Below, piece after piece: positions 42,765 to 53,081 of a DNA stretch of 64,000 bases (the stretch's first letter is position 1; the number at the start of each line of letters is the position of its first letter). The position numbers and the translations under genes are program-made. The DNA lies in contig NZ_JAGUCO010000001.1 of NCBI RefSeq assembly GCF_018271995.1, positions 496,001 through 560,000 of the forward strand, read 5' to 3'. The stretch is from Carboxylicivirga linearis (lineage in GTDB: Bacteria; Bacteroidota; Bacteroidia; Bacteroidales; Marinilabiliaceae). A model generated the notes under the pieces. It did not search any database. It saw only the letters and a program-made list of their open reading frames with translations, and had not been told where the DNA came from.

Positions 42765-45176
42765 ATGAAGTATTTTTTAATAGTATTTGTAACTGTAATA
42801 TGTTCGTTAGGCAATGTTGTAAGAGCGCAACAAATTGATCCTTCAAGTGTAAATGTAAAAGAACTTTCTGATAGTCAAATCAATCAAATTGTAAATGAGA
42901 TTGAGAAAAGAGGACTTTCTGATGAAGAAGCCATTGCAGTAGCAAGGATGAAGGGAGCATCTTCTGCTCAGATAAATGAAGTAATGCAGCGCATTCGACA
43001 AGCACGTAATGGAAGTGTAGGCATTGGTTCAACAAACGGGGGTGCTAACTATCAAACGATAAATGATGATAGTACGAAAGGTAACTCGTTATCTAAGAAA
43101 CAATCATTTGAATTGAATGATGCGGATGAGACTTTTGGTTATAGTCTGTTTAATACAAAGAATTTAACCTTTGAACCATCTGTTAATATTCCTACTCCTA
43201 AGAACTATATATTAGGTATTGGGGATGAAGTGGTGATTACTGTTTGGGGTGCTTCGCAAGCTACTTATCAGTTGCAAGTTAGTAAAGAAGGAACTATTAA
43301 TATACCGGATATTGGTCCTGTAAACGTATTTGGACAGACGTTTGAATCAGTTTCTAAAAAAATAGAAAAGCATTTAACTGGTATTTATCAGGGGATGAAA
43401 GGTCAAAATCCTAATACTTATGCCGAAGTCAGTTTGGGAGCATTACGCTCAATAAAAGTAAATGTTGTTGGGGAAGTGAATGTACCGGGTACTTATACGG
43501 TTCCTGCAACTGCCGCAGCCTACAATGTATTATATCTCTCAGGTGGCCCCAATAGAAATGGATCATTTCGCAGCATTCAGATCCTTCGTGATGGAAAAAG
43601 TATCGAAACAATTGATGTTTATGAGTTTCTTCTTAGAGGAGAAGTTATTGATAATCTTAACCTGAAGGAAAATGATATTATTTATGTGCCGAGTTACAGA
43701 AGTAAAGTTCATTTGTCCGGATCGTTTAAACGAAGCGGTTATTTCGAAACATTAGAAGAAACAACTATTGCGGATATAATTGAATTGGCTGGAGGATTTG
43801 AGAACAATGCCTTTCAAAAAAATCTAACAGTAATCAGAAAGACCGATAGCGAGTTAAAGTACAAGGATGTGGCCAAAGCTGATTTTGATAGCTTTATCCT
43901 GGAAAATGGAGATGAAATAATATCGGGTCAATTATTGAATAGATATGAGAATAGAGTTACCATATCAGGTGCAGTATTTCGCCCCGGTAGCTATGAATTA
44001 TCTGAGGGTATGATGTTAACAGACCTGATCGATAAAGCGGAAGGTTTTATACCTGAAGTATATATGCAAAGAGGCATTATTACACGTCTAAATGAAGATG
44101 GATCATATCAAAATATCTCCTTTAGATTAAATGATGTTCTTGAAGGAAGTTGGAATACTCAGCTACAAAGAGAAGATGAAGTAACCATCAGAAGTGTTCA
44201 GGATATGAAAGAAGAGGAGCTTATTACTGTTAAAGGATTTGTGAATAATCCTGGTGAGCTGCCTTTTGCTTCTAATATGACATTAGCGGATGTAATTTTT
44301 ATAACTGGTGGTTTTCAAAATGATGCAGATATTAATGAAATTGAAATATCCCGTCGTCTTTCTTTTGACGAGGGACAAGAATATACCAATCAATTGGGGC
44401 ATATATTTACATTTAATGTAAGTAGAGATCTGCAACTTTCTGATGCGGATCAGGATTTTAAAATAGAACCCTATGATGTAATTAATGTAAGAAAAGCACC
44501 TGGTATTCGTGAAGGTGGTAGTGTTATCATTACAGGAGAGGTAATGCGAACAGGAACCTATAGTTTGGATAACAGAAAGGAACGAATCTCTGATTTGATT
44601 AACAGAAGTGGAGGATTAACACCTCTCGCTTATTCTAAAGGAGCTATGCTTCAACGTGAAGTTAAACTTACAGAGCAAGAAAGAGTTCAACGTCAATTGA
44701 TGATTGAAAGAGATTCATTGTTAGGCCTAGAAATGGAACAGCATGAACAAGTGGGTATCAGACTGGATAAAATTTTAAATAATCCGGGTAGTTCAGATGA
44801 CTTATTACTGGCAGCAGGTGATAAAATTTATATACCAAGAGAAATTAGAACAGTTAAGATTTCCGGTAACGTGATGAACCCTATCTCCATGACCTATAAA
44901 AATGGTAAAAGGGCTAAATTCTTTATAAAACAGGCTGGTGGATTTGATATCAGACCTAAAAGAAGTAGCGTCTATGTAGTAAGTGCCAATGGTATCTCAA
45001 AAACTACAAAAAACTATGTTTTATTCAAACGTTATCCTAAAGTTGAACCCGGCAGTGAGATAATGGTGCCACAGCGACCTGAATCAAATGTGGGCGTTGG
45101 GCAATGGGTAGCAATTGGTTCTGCTATTACCGGTTTGGCGATTAGTATTACCTCATTAGCTAATATTTTAAAATAA
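42765..45176 (+). CDS. Polysaccharide export protein (Wza-like) with six SLBB repeats
   Basis: An 803-residue outer-membrane exporter subunit. The signal peptide ends about VRAQQ (residue 23). A Poly_export domain follows at about 140-205 (NYILGIGDEVVITVWGAS). Six SLBB repeats are visible, each opening with a strand like NVVGEVNVPGTY, LSGSFKRSGYF, ISGAVFRPGSYE, VKGFVNNPGELP, ITGEVMRTGTYS and ISGNVMNPISM. A short hydrophobic C-terminal stretch ends it. Typical Wza has two to three SLBB repeats, so this is an elongated type common in Bacteroidota. It is the first gene of the locus. Confidence 0.92.
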   Translation: MKYFLIVFVTVICSLGNVVRAQQIDPSSVNVKELSDSQINQIVNEIEKRGLSDEEAIAVARMKGASSAQINEVMQRIRQARNGSVGIGSTNGGANYQTINDDSTKGNSLSKKQSFELNDADETFGYSLFNTKNLTFEPSVNIPTPKNYILGIGDEVVITVWGASQATYQLQVSKEGTINIPDIGPVNVFGQTFESVSKKIEKHLTGIYQGMKGQNPNTYAEVSLGALRSIKVNVVGEVNVPGTYTVPATAAAYNVLYLSGGPNRNGSFRSIQILRDGKSIETIDVYEFLLRGEVIDNLNLKENDIIYVPSYRSKVHLSGSFKRSGYFETLEETTIADIIELAGGFENNAFQKNLTVIRKTDSELKYKDVAKADFDSFILENGDEIISGQLLNRYENRVTISGAVFRPGSYELSEGMMLTDLIDKAEGFIPEVYMQRGIITRLNEDGSYQNISFRLNDVLEGSWNTQLQREDEVTIRSVQDMKEEELITVKGFVNNPGELPFASNMTLADVIFITGGFQNDADINEIEISRRLSFDEGQEYTNQLGHIFTFNVSRDLQLSDADQDFKIEPYDVINVRKAPGIREGGSVIITGEVMRTGTYSLDNRKERISDLINRSGGLTPLAYSKGAMLQREVKLTEQERVQRQLMIERDSLLGLEMEQHEQVGIRLDKILNNPGSSDDLLLAAGDKIYIPREIRTVKISGNVMNPISMTYKNGKRAKFFIKQAGGFDIRPKRSSVYVVSANGISKTTKNYVLFKRYPKVEPGSEIMVPQRPESNVGVGQWVAIGSAITGLAISITSLANILK

Positions 45177-45188
45177 AATAGTGATAGG
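45130..45188. other. Superseded marker for hairpin (see 45188-45230)
   Basis: Coordinate correction: the hairpin between the exporter and Wzz genes occupies 45188-45230; see the following entry for its description. Confidence 0.05.
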
Positions 45189-45230
45189 GAACGGTTCTTT
45201 ATAAACTTAATGTAGATAAAGAACCGTTCC
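45188..45230 (+). terminator. Strong hairpin after the exporter gene
   Basis: A perfect 15-bp stem, GGAACGGTTCTTTAT (45188-45202) with its reverse complement at 45216-45230, closes a 13-nt loop. It begins 11 nt after the stop codon and has no T tract. It could weaken read-through or protect the exporter mRNA 3' end, thereby setting the exporter level above that of downstream genes. Confidence 0.55.
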
Positions 45231-45246
45231 ATAGATAAAATATAAC

Positions 45247-45373
45247 AACCTCATCCCAACCCTCTCCTAAGAAGAGTAGAAGTCAAACTCAAGCAAGTAT
45301 TGAGGATAGTTTGGACGAGGAATTAGTGATGAGAATGGCTTCCTCTCCTCAAGGAGAGGATCAGAGGAGAGGT
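45247..45373. repeat. Small palindromic element (MITE-like) between exporter and Wzz genes
   Basis: About 127 bp with imperfect terminal inverted repeats: the left end AACCTCATCCCAACCCTCTC matches the right end when reversed (AACCTCTCCTCTGATCCTCT). An inner palindrome CCTCTCCT-CA-AGGAGAGG lies at 45342-45359. There is no coding capacity. The base composition and layout suggest a small dispersed repeat inserted in the operon. No target-site duplication was identified. Confidence 0.5.
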
Positions 45374-45449
45374 TTTAATACTAAAAATGAGTACCAACAT
45401 ACCAAACTTCTACCTTCTGCCTCAATAACTAACAAACTAATATAAAACC

Positions 45450-46556
45450 ATGGAACAAAAACATATATCCCCCGAAATAGAAGATGATGAAATTGACTTA
45501 ATTGCCATTGCTAAGACTATATGGGATGGACGTAGAATCATTATTAAATCAGTTATAGTTTTTACTATTATAGGTTTGTTTGTTGCAATCTTCTCACCCA
45601 AAGAGTATGTTGCCAGTTGTATTTTTGTGCCTCAGGTATCTGATGCCAAAGCTTCAGGTGGTAGCTTAAGTGGCTTGGCTGCAATGGCCGGAATTAGCTT
45701 AGGAAGTGGCGGGCAAAGTGCAGAGATCTCTCCTGCTATCTATCCTCAAGTAATTGCAGGAACTTCTTTCTGTAAAGAACTAATGGCAACAAAAATAAAG
45801 GTTTCTGATATTGAACAAGAAGTATCTTTTTTTGAATATTTTAAAGAAATAAAATCACCTTCAGTTGTTAGTAGTATAAAGAAATATACCATAGGATTAC
45901 CGGGAGTTATTAAAAATGCGATTTTACCTAAAAAAGAATCAGAATTAGGTGGTGAAATTGAGATAGGTGTCGAAACGTTAACAGAGGATGAATATAAAAT
46001 CAAACAATTAATTGGGGATATTCTAAGTTTAGAGGTAGATGATAAAGTTGGATATGTAAGTATCTCTGCAAAAATGCCGGAAGCTTATTCAGCTGCCCAG
46101 GTAGCTAAAAGTGCCCAGGATTTATTGCAAAAGTATGTCACGGATTATAAAATCAGCAACGCTCAAAAAGATTTGAATTTTGTAGTAGAACGATTTGCTG
46201 AGAAGGAAAAAGAGTTTTATCTGGCTCAGGAAGAATTAGCTAAATATACCGATCAGAATAAAAATATTACTTCAGCATATATAAAAGCCCAGTATGAAAG
46301 GTTGTCTTCAGATTACCAATTGAAATTTAATATCTACAATGAATTAGCCAAGCAACTTGAGCAAGCAAAGATTAAGGTAACAGAAGATACTCCGACATTT
46401 AATACTATTCAGAAAGTGACAGTGCCGAATGAAAAGGCTGCACCAAAAAGAGGGTTGATAATGGTAGTTTTTGTTTTTCTTGGTGGAGCTAGTGGCATTG
46501 GAATTGTTTATGGAAAAACATTATTGGCAGAAGTTAAAACTAAATGGATAGAATAA
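45450..46556 (+). CDS. Wzz-family chain-length determinant protein
   Basis: A 368-residue inner-membrane protein with one helix at about 32-51 (IIIKSVIVFTIIGLFVAIF), a large coiled-coil periplasmic part and a second helix near the C-terminus (GLIMVVFVFLGGASGIGIVY) preceded by the Pro-rich PNEKAAPKRG. This is the Wzz/PCP topology. There is no cytosolic tyrosine-kinase domain (no Walker A), so it is a Wzz-like or kinase-less PCP; a partner kinase is not in the window. Confidence 0.88.
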   Translation: MEQKHISPEIEDDEIDLIAIAKTIWDGRRIIIKSVIVFTIIGLFVAIFSPKEYVASCIFVPQVSDAKASGGSLSGLAAMAGISLGSGGQSAEISPAIYPQVIAGTSFCKELMATKIKVSDIEQEVSFFEYFKEIKSPSVVSSIKKYTIGLPGVIKNAILPKKESELGGEIEIGVETLTEDEYKIKQLIGDILSLEVDDKVGYVSISAKMPEAYSAAQVAKSAQDLLQKYVTDYKISNAQKDLNFVVERFAEKEKEFYLAQEELAKYTDQNKNITSAYIKAQYERLSSDYQLKFNIYNELAKQLEQAKIKVTEDTPTFNTIQKVTVPNEKAAPKRGLIMVVFVFLGGASGIGIVYGKTLLAEVKTKWIE

Positions 46557-46613
46557 TCGATTTTTTGTTGAGTTGACTATTGGATAGTAATTATGTTAGT
46601 CTAGGTATTAATT

Positions 46614-47255
46614 ATGGTAAAGAAGAATATACTTACAATTATGGATAACCACATATACACTACGTTTGATAAAATAAAAGACAGGCAAGCCAAAGAGATC
46701 TATCTAAAACAAAAGGGGAAAGTCATTTGGTTTACAGGTCTTTCTGGATCGGGTAAAACAACTTTAGCCAGCTTGTTGGAAGAACAATTATTTGAGCTAA
46801 ATTATTTCTGTCAGATACTAGATGGAGATAATGTTCGATCAGGGATTAATAAAAATTTAATTTTTACTGAGGAAGATCGATTAGAAAATATCCGGAGAAT
46901 AGCTGAAGTTTCCAAGTTATTTATGAATTGTGGTATTATTTTAATTTGTGCATTCATAAGTCCAACCAATAAAATGCGTTCATTAGCGCGTGAAATAATT
47001 GGTGATGAAGACTTTCTTGAAGTGTTTGTTAATACTCCATTGGAGGTTTGTGAACAAAGAGATCCTAAAGGGTTATATAAAAAGGCTCGTAAGGGTGAAA
47101 TTAAGAATTTTACAGGGATCTCATCTCCATTTGAACAACCGGATAAACCTTTTATTACAGTTGATAATACAAATGCTAATATGGAAGAGACGGTTAGAGA
47201 AATGTTGAAGAAAATACTACCGGAAATCAAATTTGATCCGATTTCAATACTTTAA
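46614..47255 (+). CDS. cysC: Adenylylsulfate kinase
   Basis: Phosphorylates APS to PAPS, the universal sulfate donor. The 213-residue protein has an intact P-loop GLSGSGKTTLAS, LDGDNVRSGIN, the APS-binding ICAFISPTNKMR, and RDPKGLYKKARKGEIKNF with TGISSPFE. All diagnostic motifs are conserved. It is the first of three sulfate-activation genes placed between the Wzz and flippase genes of an exopolysaccharide locus. No APS or PAPS reductase lies nearby, so its product is likely used for sulfation. Confidence 0.93.
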   Translation: MVKKNILTIMDNHIYTTFDKIKDRQAKEIYLKQKGKVIWFTGLSGSGKTTLASLLEEQLFELNYFCQILDGDNVRSGINKNLIFTEEDRLENIRRIAEVSKLFMNCGIILICAFISPTNKMRSLAREIIGDEDFLEVFVNTPLEVCEQRDPKGLYKKARKGEIKNFTGISSPFEQPDKPFITVDNTNANMEETVREMLKKILPEIKFDPISIL

Positions 47256-47303
47256 AGATTGATTTGTCAAAAAATTAGGTTACAACAGTATAAAAAAATA
47301 ATA

Positions 47304-48215
47304 ATGTCTGATAACTATTCATTATCCAATTTAAGGGAATTAGAAGCCGAGGCTATACACATTATTCGTGAAGTTGCCGCTGAATTCGAAAATCCTGTAA
47401 TGCTTTATTCAATAGGAAAAGATTCTTCAGTGATGGCTCGGTTAGCAGAAAAAGCTTTCTTTCCTGGTAAAGTTCCTTTTCCACTGATGCACATTGACTC
47501 CAAATGGAAGTTTCAGGAAATGATTGATTTTCGTGATCAATATGCAAAAGATAATGGATGGGACTTAATAGTTCATTACAATAAGCAAGGATTTGAAAGT
47601 GGAGTTGGTCCTTTTACTCATGGCAGTAAAGTTCACACTGATGTAATGAAAACACAGGCTTTATTAGAGGGACTGGATAAATATAAATTTGATGCAGCTT
47701 TTGGAGGGGCGAGGCGTGATGAAGAAAAATCACGAGCTAAAGAACGAATTTTTTCATTTCGGGACAGGTTTCATCAATGGGATCCCAAAAATCAGAGACC
47801 TGAATTGTGGAATATATATAATGCAAAAGTACATAAAGGAGAGAGTATTCGTGTTTTTCCAATTAGTAACTGGACAGAATTGGATATCTGGCAATATATT
47901 CGTTTAGAAAATATTCCAATCGTTCCACTGTATTACGCAAAAGAACGGCCGGTAGTTGAAGTAGATGGAAACCTAATTATGGTGGATGACGAACGGATGC
48001 CTGAAGAGTTAAGAAATAAAGCTGAAATGCGAATGGTTCGGTTTAGAACTTTAGGTTGTTATCCATTAACCGGTGCGGTTGAATCTGAAGCAGATACTAT
48101 TGAGAAGATTGTAGAAGAAATGATGACTGCTACTCAGTCGGAACGTACTACTCGCGTTATAGATTTTGATCAGGATGGGAGTATGGAACAAAAGAAGAGA
48201 GAAGGTTATTTTTAG
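47304..48215 (+). CDS. cysD: Sulfate adenylyltransferase subunit 2
   Basis: The catalytic ATP-sulfurylase subunit, which makes APS from sulfate and ATP. It has the PP-loop motif [38 protein letters not shown] and the C-terminal [17 protein letters not shown]. From ATG 47304 it is 303 residues; the frame extends upstream to 47259 but the first 15 residues are not family-like. It works with the GTPase CysN encoded downstream. Confidence 0.95.
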   Translation: MSDNYSLSNLRELEAEAIHIIREVAAEFENPVMLYSIGKDSSVMARLAEKAFFPGKVPFPLMHIDSKWKFQEMIDFRDQYAKDNGWDLIVHYNKQGFESGVGPFTHGSKVHTDVMKTQALLEGLDKYKFDAAFGGARRDEEKSRAKERIFSFRDRFHQWDPKNQRPELWNIYNAKVHKGESIRVFPISNWTELDIWQYIRLENIPIVPLYYAKERPVVEVDGNLIMVDDERMPEELRNKAEMRMVRFRTLGCYPLTGAVESEADTIEKIVEEMMTATQSERTTRVIDFDQDGSMEQKKREGYF

Positions 48216-48287
48216 TAGAAGGTAACGTTCTTAATTATATAGCGGATAGGTGCCTAATTTAACCATTTACAAGCATTAGTATAGAAA

Positions 48288-50207
48288 ATGACAAATAATA
48301 AACTCGATATACAGGAGTTCTTAGATCAGGATCAAAAAAAAGATCTACTTCGATTATTAACAGCAGGATCCGTGGATGATGGAAAATCAACCCTGATTGG
48401 GCGTCTAATGTTCGATAGTAAGATGCTGTATGAAGATCAGCTGTCAGCCTTAGAGAGGGATAGTAAACGAATTGGCCATGCCGGGGAAGAAATAGATTAT
48501 GCATTGCTTTTAGATGGACTAAAAGCAGAACGGGAACAGGGAATTACTATTGATGTTGCGTATCGCTATTTTGCAACAAATAAAAGGAAGTTCATTATCG
48601 CTGATACTCCGGGACACGAGCAATATACTCGTAATATGATTACGGGTGGATCAACGGCCAATTTAGCAATCATACTGGTTGATGCAACAAAAGGTGTAAT
48701 AACGCAAACCCGTCGTCACACCTTTTTAGCCTCTTTGCTTGGAATTAAGCATATCGTTTTAGCCGTAAATAAAATGGATCTGGTTGATTTTGATCAGCAG
48801 GTTTTTGATAATATTTGCGCCGATTATACTCGATTTATCACTCAATTGGATATTCCGGATTTTCATGCAATACCTCTTTCAGCTTTAAAAGGGGATAATG
48901 TTGTTGATTTATCGGATAAAACACCTTGGTATCACGGGAAAAGTTTGCTTGAATTTCTGGAAACTGTTCATGTAGGTAGTGATCGAAATCTAAATGATTT
49001 TCGTTATCCAGTGCAAAATGTTTTACGCCCCGACAGATATTTTAGAGGATTTTCAGGAGTTGTTGTTTCAGGGGTTGTTGAAAAGGGAGATTCGGTTGTA
49101 GCATTGCCATCTGGTAAACAATCTCGTGTCAAATCTATACCTACTTACGATGGGGAATTGGAAAAGGCATTTGCACCACAGGCTATTACTATTGAGCTCG
49201 AAGATGAAATTGATATTTCACGTGGTGAGATGTTAGTTCACCCTGATAATGTGCCCAGAAAAGAGCGTCATTTTGAAGCGATGCTGGTTTGGATGGATGA
49301 AAAGAACATGGATCCTAATGCACAGTTTTTCCTAAAACAGACATCCAATACAGTAAGAGCCAGAATAGACCAGATTAGATATAAAACAGATGTTAATACT
49401 CTGGAGCATTCAGAAGTTGACCAACTTAAGTTAAATGAAATTGGTCGGACAGTAATTACGACTGCCAAACCTATTTTCTTTGATCCGTATAAGAAAAATA
49501 AAGCTACAGGCTCTTTTATACTTATCGACACAATGACAAATAATACGGTTGCTGTGGGTATGATAATAGATAAAATTGAGTCAGAATATCTACCTTCTAA
49601 AATAACATCAGAGGAAGAAGTAAAAATTGAAAAGGGAATTGGATTAGTACAGCAAAGCGAATATCAAAAAAGATATAATCAAAAGGGTGCTACTATTTGG
49701 ATAACTGGTCTGCATGGTTCCGGTAAAAATAAGTTGGCTTTTAGTTTGGAAAAACAGCTCTTCCAATCTGGTGCAACTGTTGTTTTATTGGATGGAAGTA
49801 CTCTTCGTTCCGGGTTAAATAGGGAACTTGATTTTTCCCCTTCTGACCGGGCTGAGCATTTACGGCGAGTTTCTCATATTGCTAAAATTTTAAATGATCA
49901 GGGAATTATTGTTATCTGTTCATTTATATCACATGATGAGGATATTCGTAGTCAATGTGCCCAAATTGTAGGAAAGGATCGCTTCCATTTGGTATATATG
50001 AATGCCGATATTGAATACTGTAGAACAAACCGTCCGGAATTATATAAATTAGGCGAAGACGGAAAAATATCACATATCCCCGGTTTTGATATTGAATATC
50101 AGATTCCTAATAATGCTAACCTTATTTTAAAGTCTTTCGATAAAGATCTTCATCCTAACATTGTATTAAACTATTTAGGAGAAAATGAAATCTATCCATT
50201 AAAATAA
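48288..50207 (+). CDS. cysN: CysN GTPase fused to a degenerate APS-kinase domain
   Basis: A 639-residue two-part protein. Residues 1 to about 445 are CysN, the GTPase subunit of ATP sulfurylase: P-loop GSVDDGKST (27-35), [12 protein letters not shown] and NKMDLVD, followed by beta-barrel domains. Residues about 460-639 are an APS-kinase-like domain. Its P-loop is GLHGSGKNK (Lys480, Asn481), LDGDN is changed to LDGST, and the usual RDPKGLYKKAR segment is [11 protein letters not shown]. These losses suggest that this domain is no longer an active kinase; the separate cysC gene would supply the activity. Confidence 0.92.
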   Translation: MTNNKLDIQEFLDQDQKKDLLRLLTAGSVDDGKSTLIGRLMFDSKMLYEDQLSALERDSKRIGHAGEEIDYALLLDGLKAEREQGITIDVAYRYFATNKRKFIIADTPGHEQYTRNMITGGSTANLAIILVDATKGVITQTRRHTFLASLLGIKHIVLAVNKMDLVDFDQQVFDNICADYTRFITQLDIPDFHAIPLSALKGDNVVDLSDKTPWYHGKSLLEFLETVHVGSDRNLNDFRYPVQNVLRPDRYFRGFSGVVVSGVVEKGDSVVALPSGKQSRVKSIPTYDGELEKAFAPQAITIELEDEIDISRGEMLVHPDNVPRKERHFEAMLVWMDEKNMDPNAQFFLKQTSNTVRARIDQIRYKTDVNTLEHSEVDQLKLNEIGRTVITTAKPIFFDPYKKNKATGSFILIDTMTNNTVAVGMIIDKIESEYLPSKITSEEEVKIEKGIGLVQQSEYQKRYNQKGATIWITGLHGSGKNKLAFSLEKQLFQSGATVVLLDGSTLRSGLNRELDFSPSDRAEHLRRVSHIAKILNDQGIIVICSFISHDEDIRSQCAQIVGKDRFHLVYMNADIEYCRTNRPELYKLGEDGKISHIPGFDIEYQIPNNANLILKSFDKDLHPNIVLNYLGENEIYPLK

Positions 50208-50258
50208 TCCTAAGGTTTGGTTATTCTGAAGAAAAATTAAAACGGTAATAAATTAGAC

Positions 50259-51590
50259 TTGGTAAATAAGATAATATATAAAATAAATGCCATTGGCAAT
50301 AAGTTAGATATTCATACGCTAGAAGTAATAAAAAAATCTTCAGCTTCCATGCTTGTCAAGATTATAGGTATGTCAGCTACATTTGGCATTAGTATCATTC
50401 TTGGTCATAAAATTGGTCCTGAAGGTCTAGGGATTATTAATCTAGCTAATCGGATTGTGGCCATTGTAATTGTTCTGGCTATGATAGGTATGAATAATGT
50501 AATTTTAAAGGAAGTAGCAATAGCCTTTGAAAGAAAAGATTGGCATCATGTAGCCAATACAATTTATACAGCTTATTTAGTCAATATTCCCTTGGCTTTA
50601 GTTATTAGTATAATATTTATTATATTAACACCTTGGGTTAATAAAAATTTTTTCCAAGAGCCTTCTCTTGATATACCTTTGATTGTTGCTTTATCTGTAG
50701 TTGTACCTCAAGTTCTTTCACGAATTTTTGCCTCAGGAATTAACGGTTTCAGGAAGATATGGCAAAGTAGTGTGGTAAATGATACATTAAGTTCTGGGGT
50801 CGTGGTAATTGGCTTAGTAACACTTCTAGCATTAGAAATAGAGATAACAGTAGTCCGTGTTGCTATATTATTTGCTATTAGTCGTATTGTGGTAACTATT
50901 GCTGTTGGAAGCTACTGGAAGAAATTATTTAAATTTGAAGGAAAACGAATCCCTAGAATCCATCCGATGATAAAAGTTGCCATGCCATTACTAATTGTAT
51001 CTGCTACAACTTTGATAGCAAGTAATGCTGATACTGTAATGCTTGGTTGGCTAAGTAATGCTCGTCAGGTAGGGTTTTATAGTGTAGCAGCAGGCTTGGG
51101 GCTTTTAACAAGTTTTTTTCATATTCTTACAGCTTCAACTCTCACTCCAAAAATTGCAGCATTAAATTCACAAGGGAAATTGCAGACTTTACAAACTATG
51201 GTTCAACAGGTGACTAAAGGATTGATAGTTATCGGAGGTGTAGGATTACTCATATTTTTTCTTGGAGGAGAATATATATTAAAATTATGGGGTGAAGAAT
51301 TTAGTGCTGCCTATTGGCCTTTGGTTATTATTTCTATAGGCCAACTATTTAATATTGGAACCGGTGCAACAGGGATAATATTAATAATGACAGGTCACGA
51401 AAAAATTGTTGGTTATATTACATTAGTATCAGCAGTTACCAATCTAATGTTAAACTACTTTTTAATTCCTCTATATGGTGCGACAGGGGCTGCTATTGCA
51501 ACAGCAGTTACTGTTATTTTAGAAAACATTATAAAAGTCATTATTGTTAAACAACAGGTGAATATCTATACAATTCCATATTTAAAATAA
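50259..51590 (+). CDS. Wzx-type polysaccharide flippase
   Basis: A 443-residue membrane protein with 12-14 hydrophobic segments, from the MATE-like polysaccharide biosynthesis family. The opening IIGMSATFGISIILGHKIGPEGLGIINL is characteristic. It should flip the lipid-linked repeat unit across the inner membrane. The frame is closed by a stop at 50238, and the first ATG (50349) would cut into the first helix, so I accept the TTG at 50259. It separates the sulfate-activation genes from the sulfotransferase. Confidence 0.88.
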   Translation: MVNKIIYKINAIGNKLDIHTLEVIKKSSASMLVKIIGMSATFGISIILGHKIGPEGLGIINLANRIVAIVIVLAMIGMNNVILKEVAIAFERKDWHHVANTIYTAYLVNIPLALVISIIFIILTPWVNKNFFQEPSLDIPLIVALSVVVPQVLSRIFASGINGFRKIWQSSVVNDTLSSGVVVIGLVTLLALEIEITVVRVAILFAISRIVVTIAVGSYWKKLFKFEGKRIPRIHPMIKVAMPLLIVSATTLIASNADTVMLGWLSNARQVGFYSVAAGLGLLTSFFHILTASTLTPKIAALNSQGKLQTLQTMVQQVTKGLIVIGGVGLLIFFLGGEYILKLWGEEFSAAYWPLVIISIGQLFNIGTGATGIILIMTGHEKIVGYITLVSAVTNLMLNYFLIPLYGATGAAIATAVTVILENIIKVIIVKQQVNIYTIPYLK

Positions 51591-51606
51591 TTAATTAACA
51601 AATAAG

Positions 51607-52374
51607 ATGAAAATTATTCCGAATATAAAGCTCATAGTCAAACGAATACTTAATTACAAGGTGCCTGGTAAATACCTTACAATTAGACCGGATGATATTT
51701 ATCTGGTTTCCTATCCTAAGTCGGGTAATACTTGGTTGCGGTTTCTATTTGGCAATCTACTATATAATGACGGAGTAAGCTTTCTGGATATTAATTCCAA
51801 AGTACCTGATATATATATGACATCTAAAAAAGAAATCGATGGATTATCGTCCCCACGAGTTATTAAGAGTCATGAGCCTTATGATGCAAGATTACCAAAA
51901 GTAGTATACATTTATCGTGATCCTAGGGATGTAGTTATCTCATATTATTATTGGTGTCAAAAGTTTTCTGTTATTAAAGAAGAGAGTTTTGATTCTTTTT
52001 TTCAATCTTTTATAAAAGGAGATGTCCCATTTGGGCTTTGGTCGGATCATGTTAATGGTTGGTTAAGTGCTGCAAAAAAATTTCCCGAAAAAATTCTGAC
52101 AATTACTTATGAAGAATTAAAGGAGGATACTTATGAAGGCTTCAAGAAAATCCTGGATTTCTGCAATTTTGATTATAACGAGAAAGATATTATGAATGCT
52201 GTTAATGCATCAAGTTTTGCTGAAATGAAGAAAAATGAGAAGGAAACGGAAGCAAATTCTTTTTTTAATTCAACGAATAAAAATATTTCTTTTGTGAGAT
52301 CTGGAAAGAGTGAGTGGAAAAGTAAACTCACAGAAACTCAATTGAGGATTATAAATGATAAGTTTAATTTATGA
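51607..52374 (+). CDS. PAPS-dependent sulfotransferase
   Basis: A 255-residue cytosolic enzyme with the two PAPS-binding motifs: 5' phosphosulfate loop SYPKSGNTW (residues 35-43) and 3' phosphate motif YRDPRDVVISYY (103-114, Ser112). A catalytic-type His89 lies in IKSHEP. The C-terminal VRSGKSEWKSKL matches the usual R-K-G-x-x-G-D-W-K region loosely. It should transfer sulfate to a sugar hydroxyl of the repeat unit. It lies in the exopolysaccharide operon downstream of cysC-cysD-cysN and overlaps the next gene by 4 nt (ATGA). Confidence 0.9.
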   Translation: MKIIPNIKLIVKRILNYKVPGKYLTIRPDDIYLVSYPKSGNTWLRFLFGNLLYNDGVSFLDINSKVPDIYMTSKKEIDGLSSPRVIKSHEPYDARLPKVVYIYRDPRDVVISYYYWCQKFSVIKEESFDSFFQSFIKGDVPFGLWSDHVNGWLSAAKKFPEKILTITYEELKEDTYEGFKKILDFCNFDYNEKDIMNAVNASSFAEMKKNEKETEANSFFNSTNKNISFVRSGKSEWKSKLTETQLRIINDKFNL

Positions 52375-53081
52375 TTAGAGGATTATTTATTTTGTTCTTA
52401 AAAAATCCAATTTTAATATGGTGTAGAAGTTTCTACAATGGATGCAAGTTATTATGGCGCCATAGATATAAGAATTTAAAAATTCATTACAATGTCCATA
52501 TAGGTGGAACAATATTAGGTATGTATAATACCTTCTATGATAATGTTGAAGTGCGTAATTGCAGTGTTGGAAGTCATGTATATGTTTCTCAAAATACAAT
52601 TATATCAAATGCCACCATTGGTAGTTTTTGCTCTATAGGTGCCAATTGCAAAATCGGTTTAGGAAAACATCCGATAAATTATTTATCAACTTATCCTGCC
52701 TTCTATTCAAATCGTAAACAATCTCAGATAAGCTTTGTAAAAGAAAATCATTTTGAAGAGATAGGAAGAGTCGTCATCGGAAATGATGTATGGATTGGAA
52801 GCAATGTTACTATTTTAGACGACGTAACTATTGGGAATGGTGCCATAATTGCAGCTGGTGCTGTTGTTAATAAAGATGTATCTCCCTATTCGATTGTTGG
52901 GGGAATACCTGCGCGTCATATAAAATTTCGATTTTCAATTGAGGTTATTGAAAAGCTAAAACAATTTAAATGGTGGGAAAAAGAAGAGAAATGGCTTCTT
53001 GAAAATCTAAACTTCTTTACCTCTGAGAAAGGGGTTGATGAATATCTTAAAAAGAATTTCGATGAAACGAATATTATCTGA
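52371..53081 (+). CDS. Hexapeptide-repeat O-acetyltransferase
   Basis: A 236-residue left-handed beta-helix enzyme of the CatB/xenobiotic acyltransferase branch. Its hexapeptide runs include NATIGSFCSIGANCKIG, VWIGSNVTILDDVTIGNG and AIIAAGAVVNKDVSPY. The likely catalytic His is in IGLGKHPINY, and the C-terminal IVGGIPARHIKFRF is typical. It should O-acetylate a sugar of the polymer or its precursor. Its start overlaps the sulfotransferase stop (ATGA), and its 3' end overlaps the next glycosyltransferase. Confidence 0.88.
   Translation: MIRGLFILFLKNPILIWCRSFYNGCKLLWRHRYKNLKIHYNVHIGGTILGMYNTFYDNVEVRNCSVGSHVYVSQNTIISNATIGSFCSIGANCKIGLGKHPINYLSTYPAFYSNRKQSQISFVKENHFEEIGRVVIGNDVWIGSNVTILDDVTIGNGAIIAAGAVVNKDVSPYSIVGGIPARHIKFRFSIEVIEKLKQFKWWEKEEKWLLENLNFFTSEKGVDEYLKKNFDETNII

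Noticed and set aside
45188-45230. Reading the strong hairpin as a classical terminator
   Set aside because: There is no T tract and downstream genes belong to the same pathway; it is kept only as a hairpin of uncertain effect. A feature entry with reversed coordinates for this element should be ignored in favour of 45188-45230.
46614-50207. Assimilatory sulfate reduction operon
   Set aside because: No cysH, cysI/J or sulfate transporter is present; the surrounding genes are for polysaccharide assembly.
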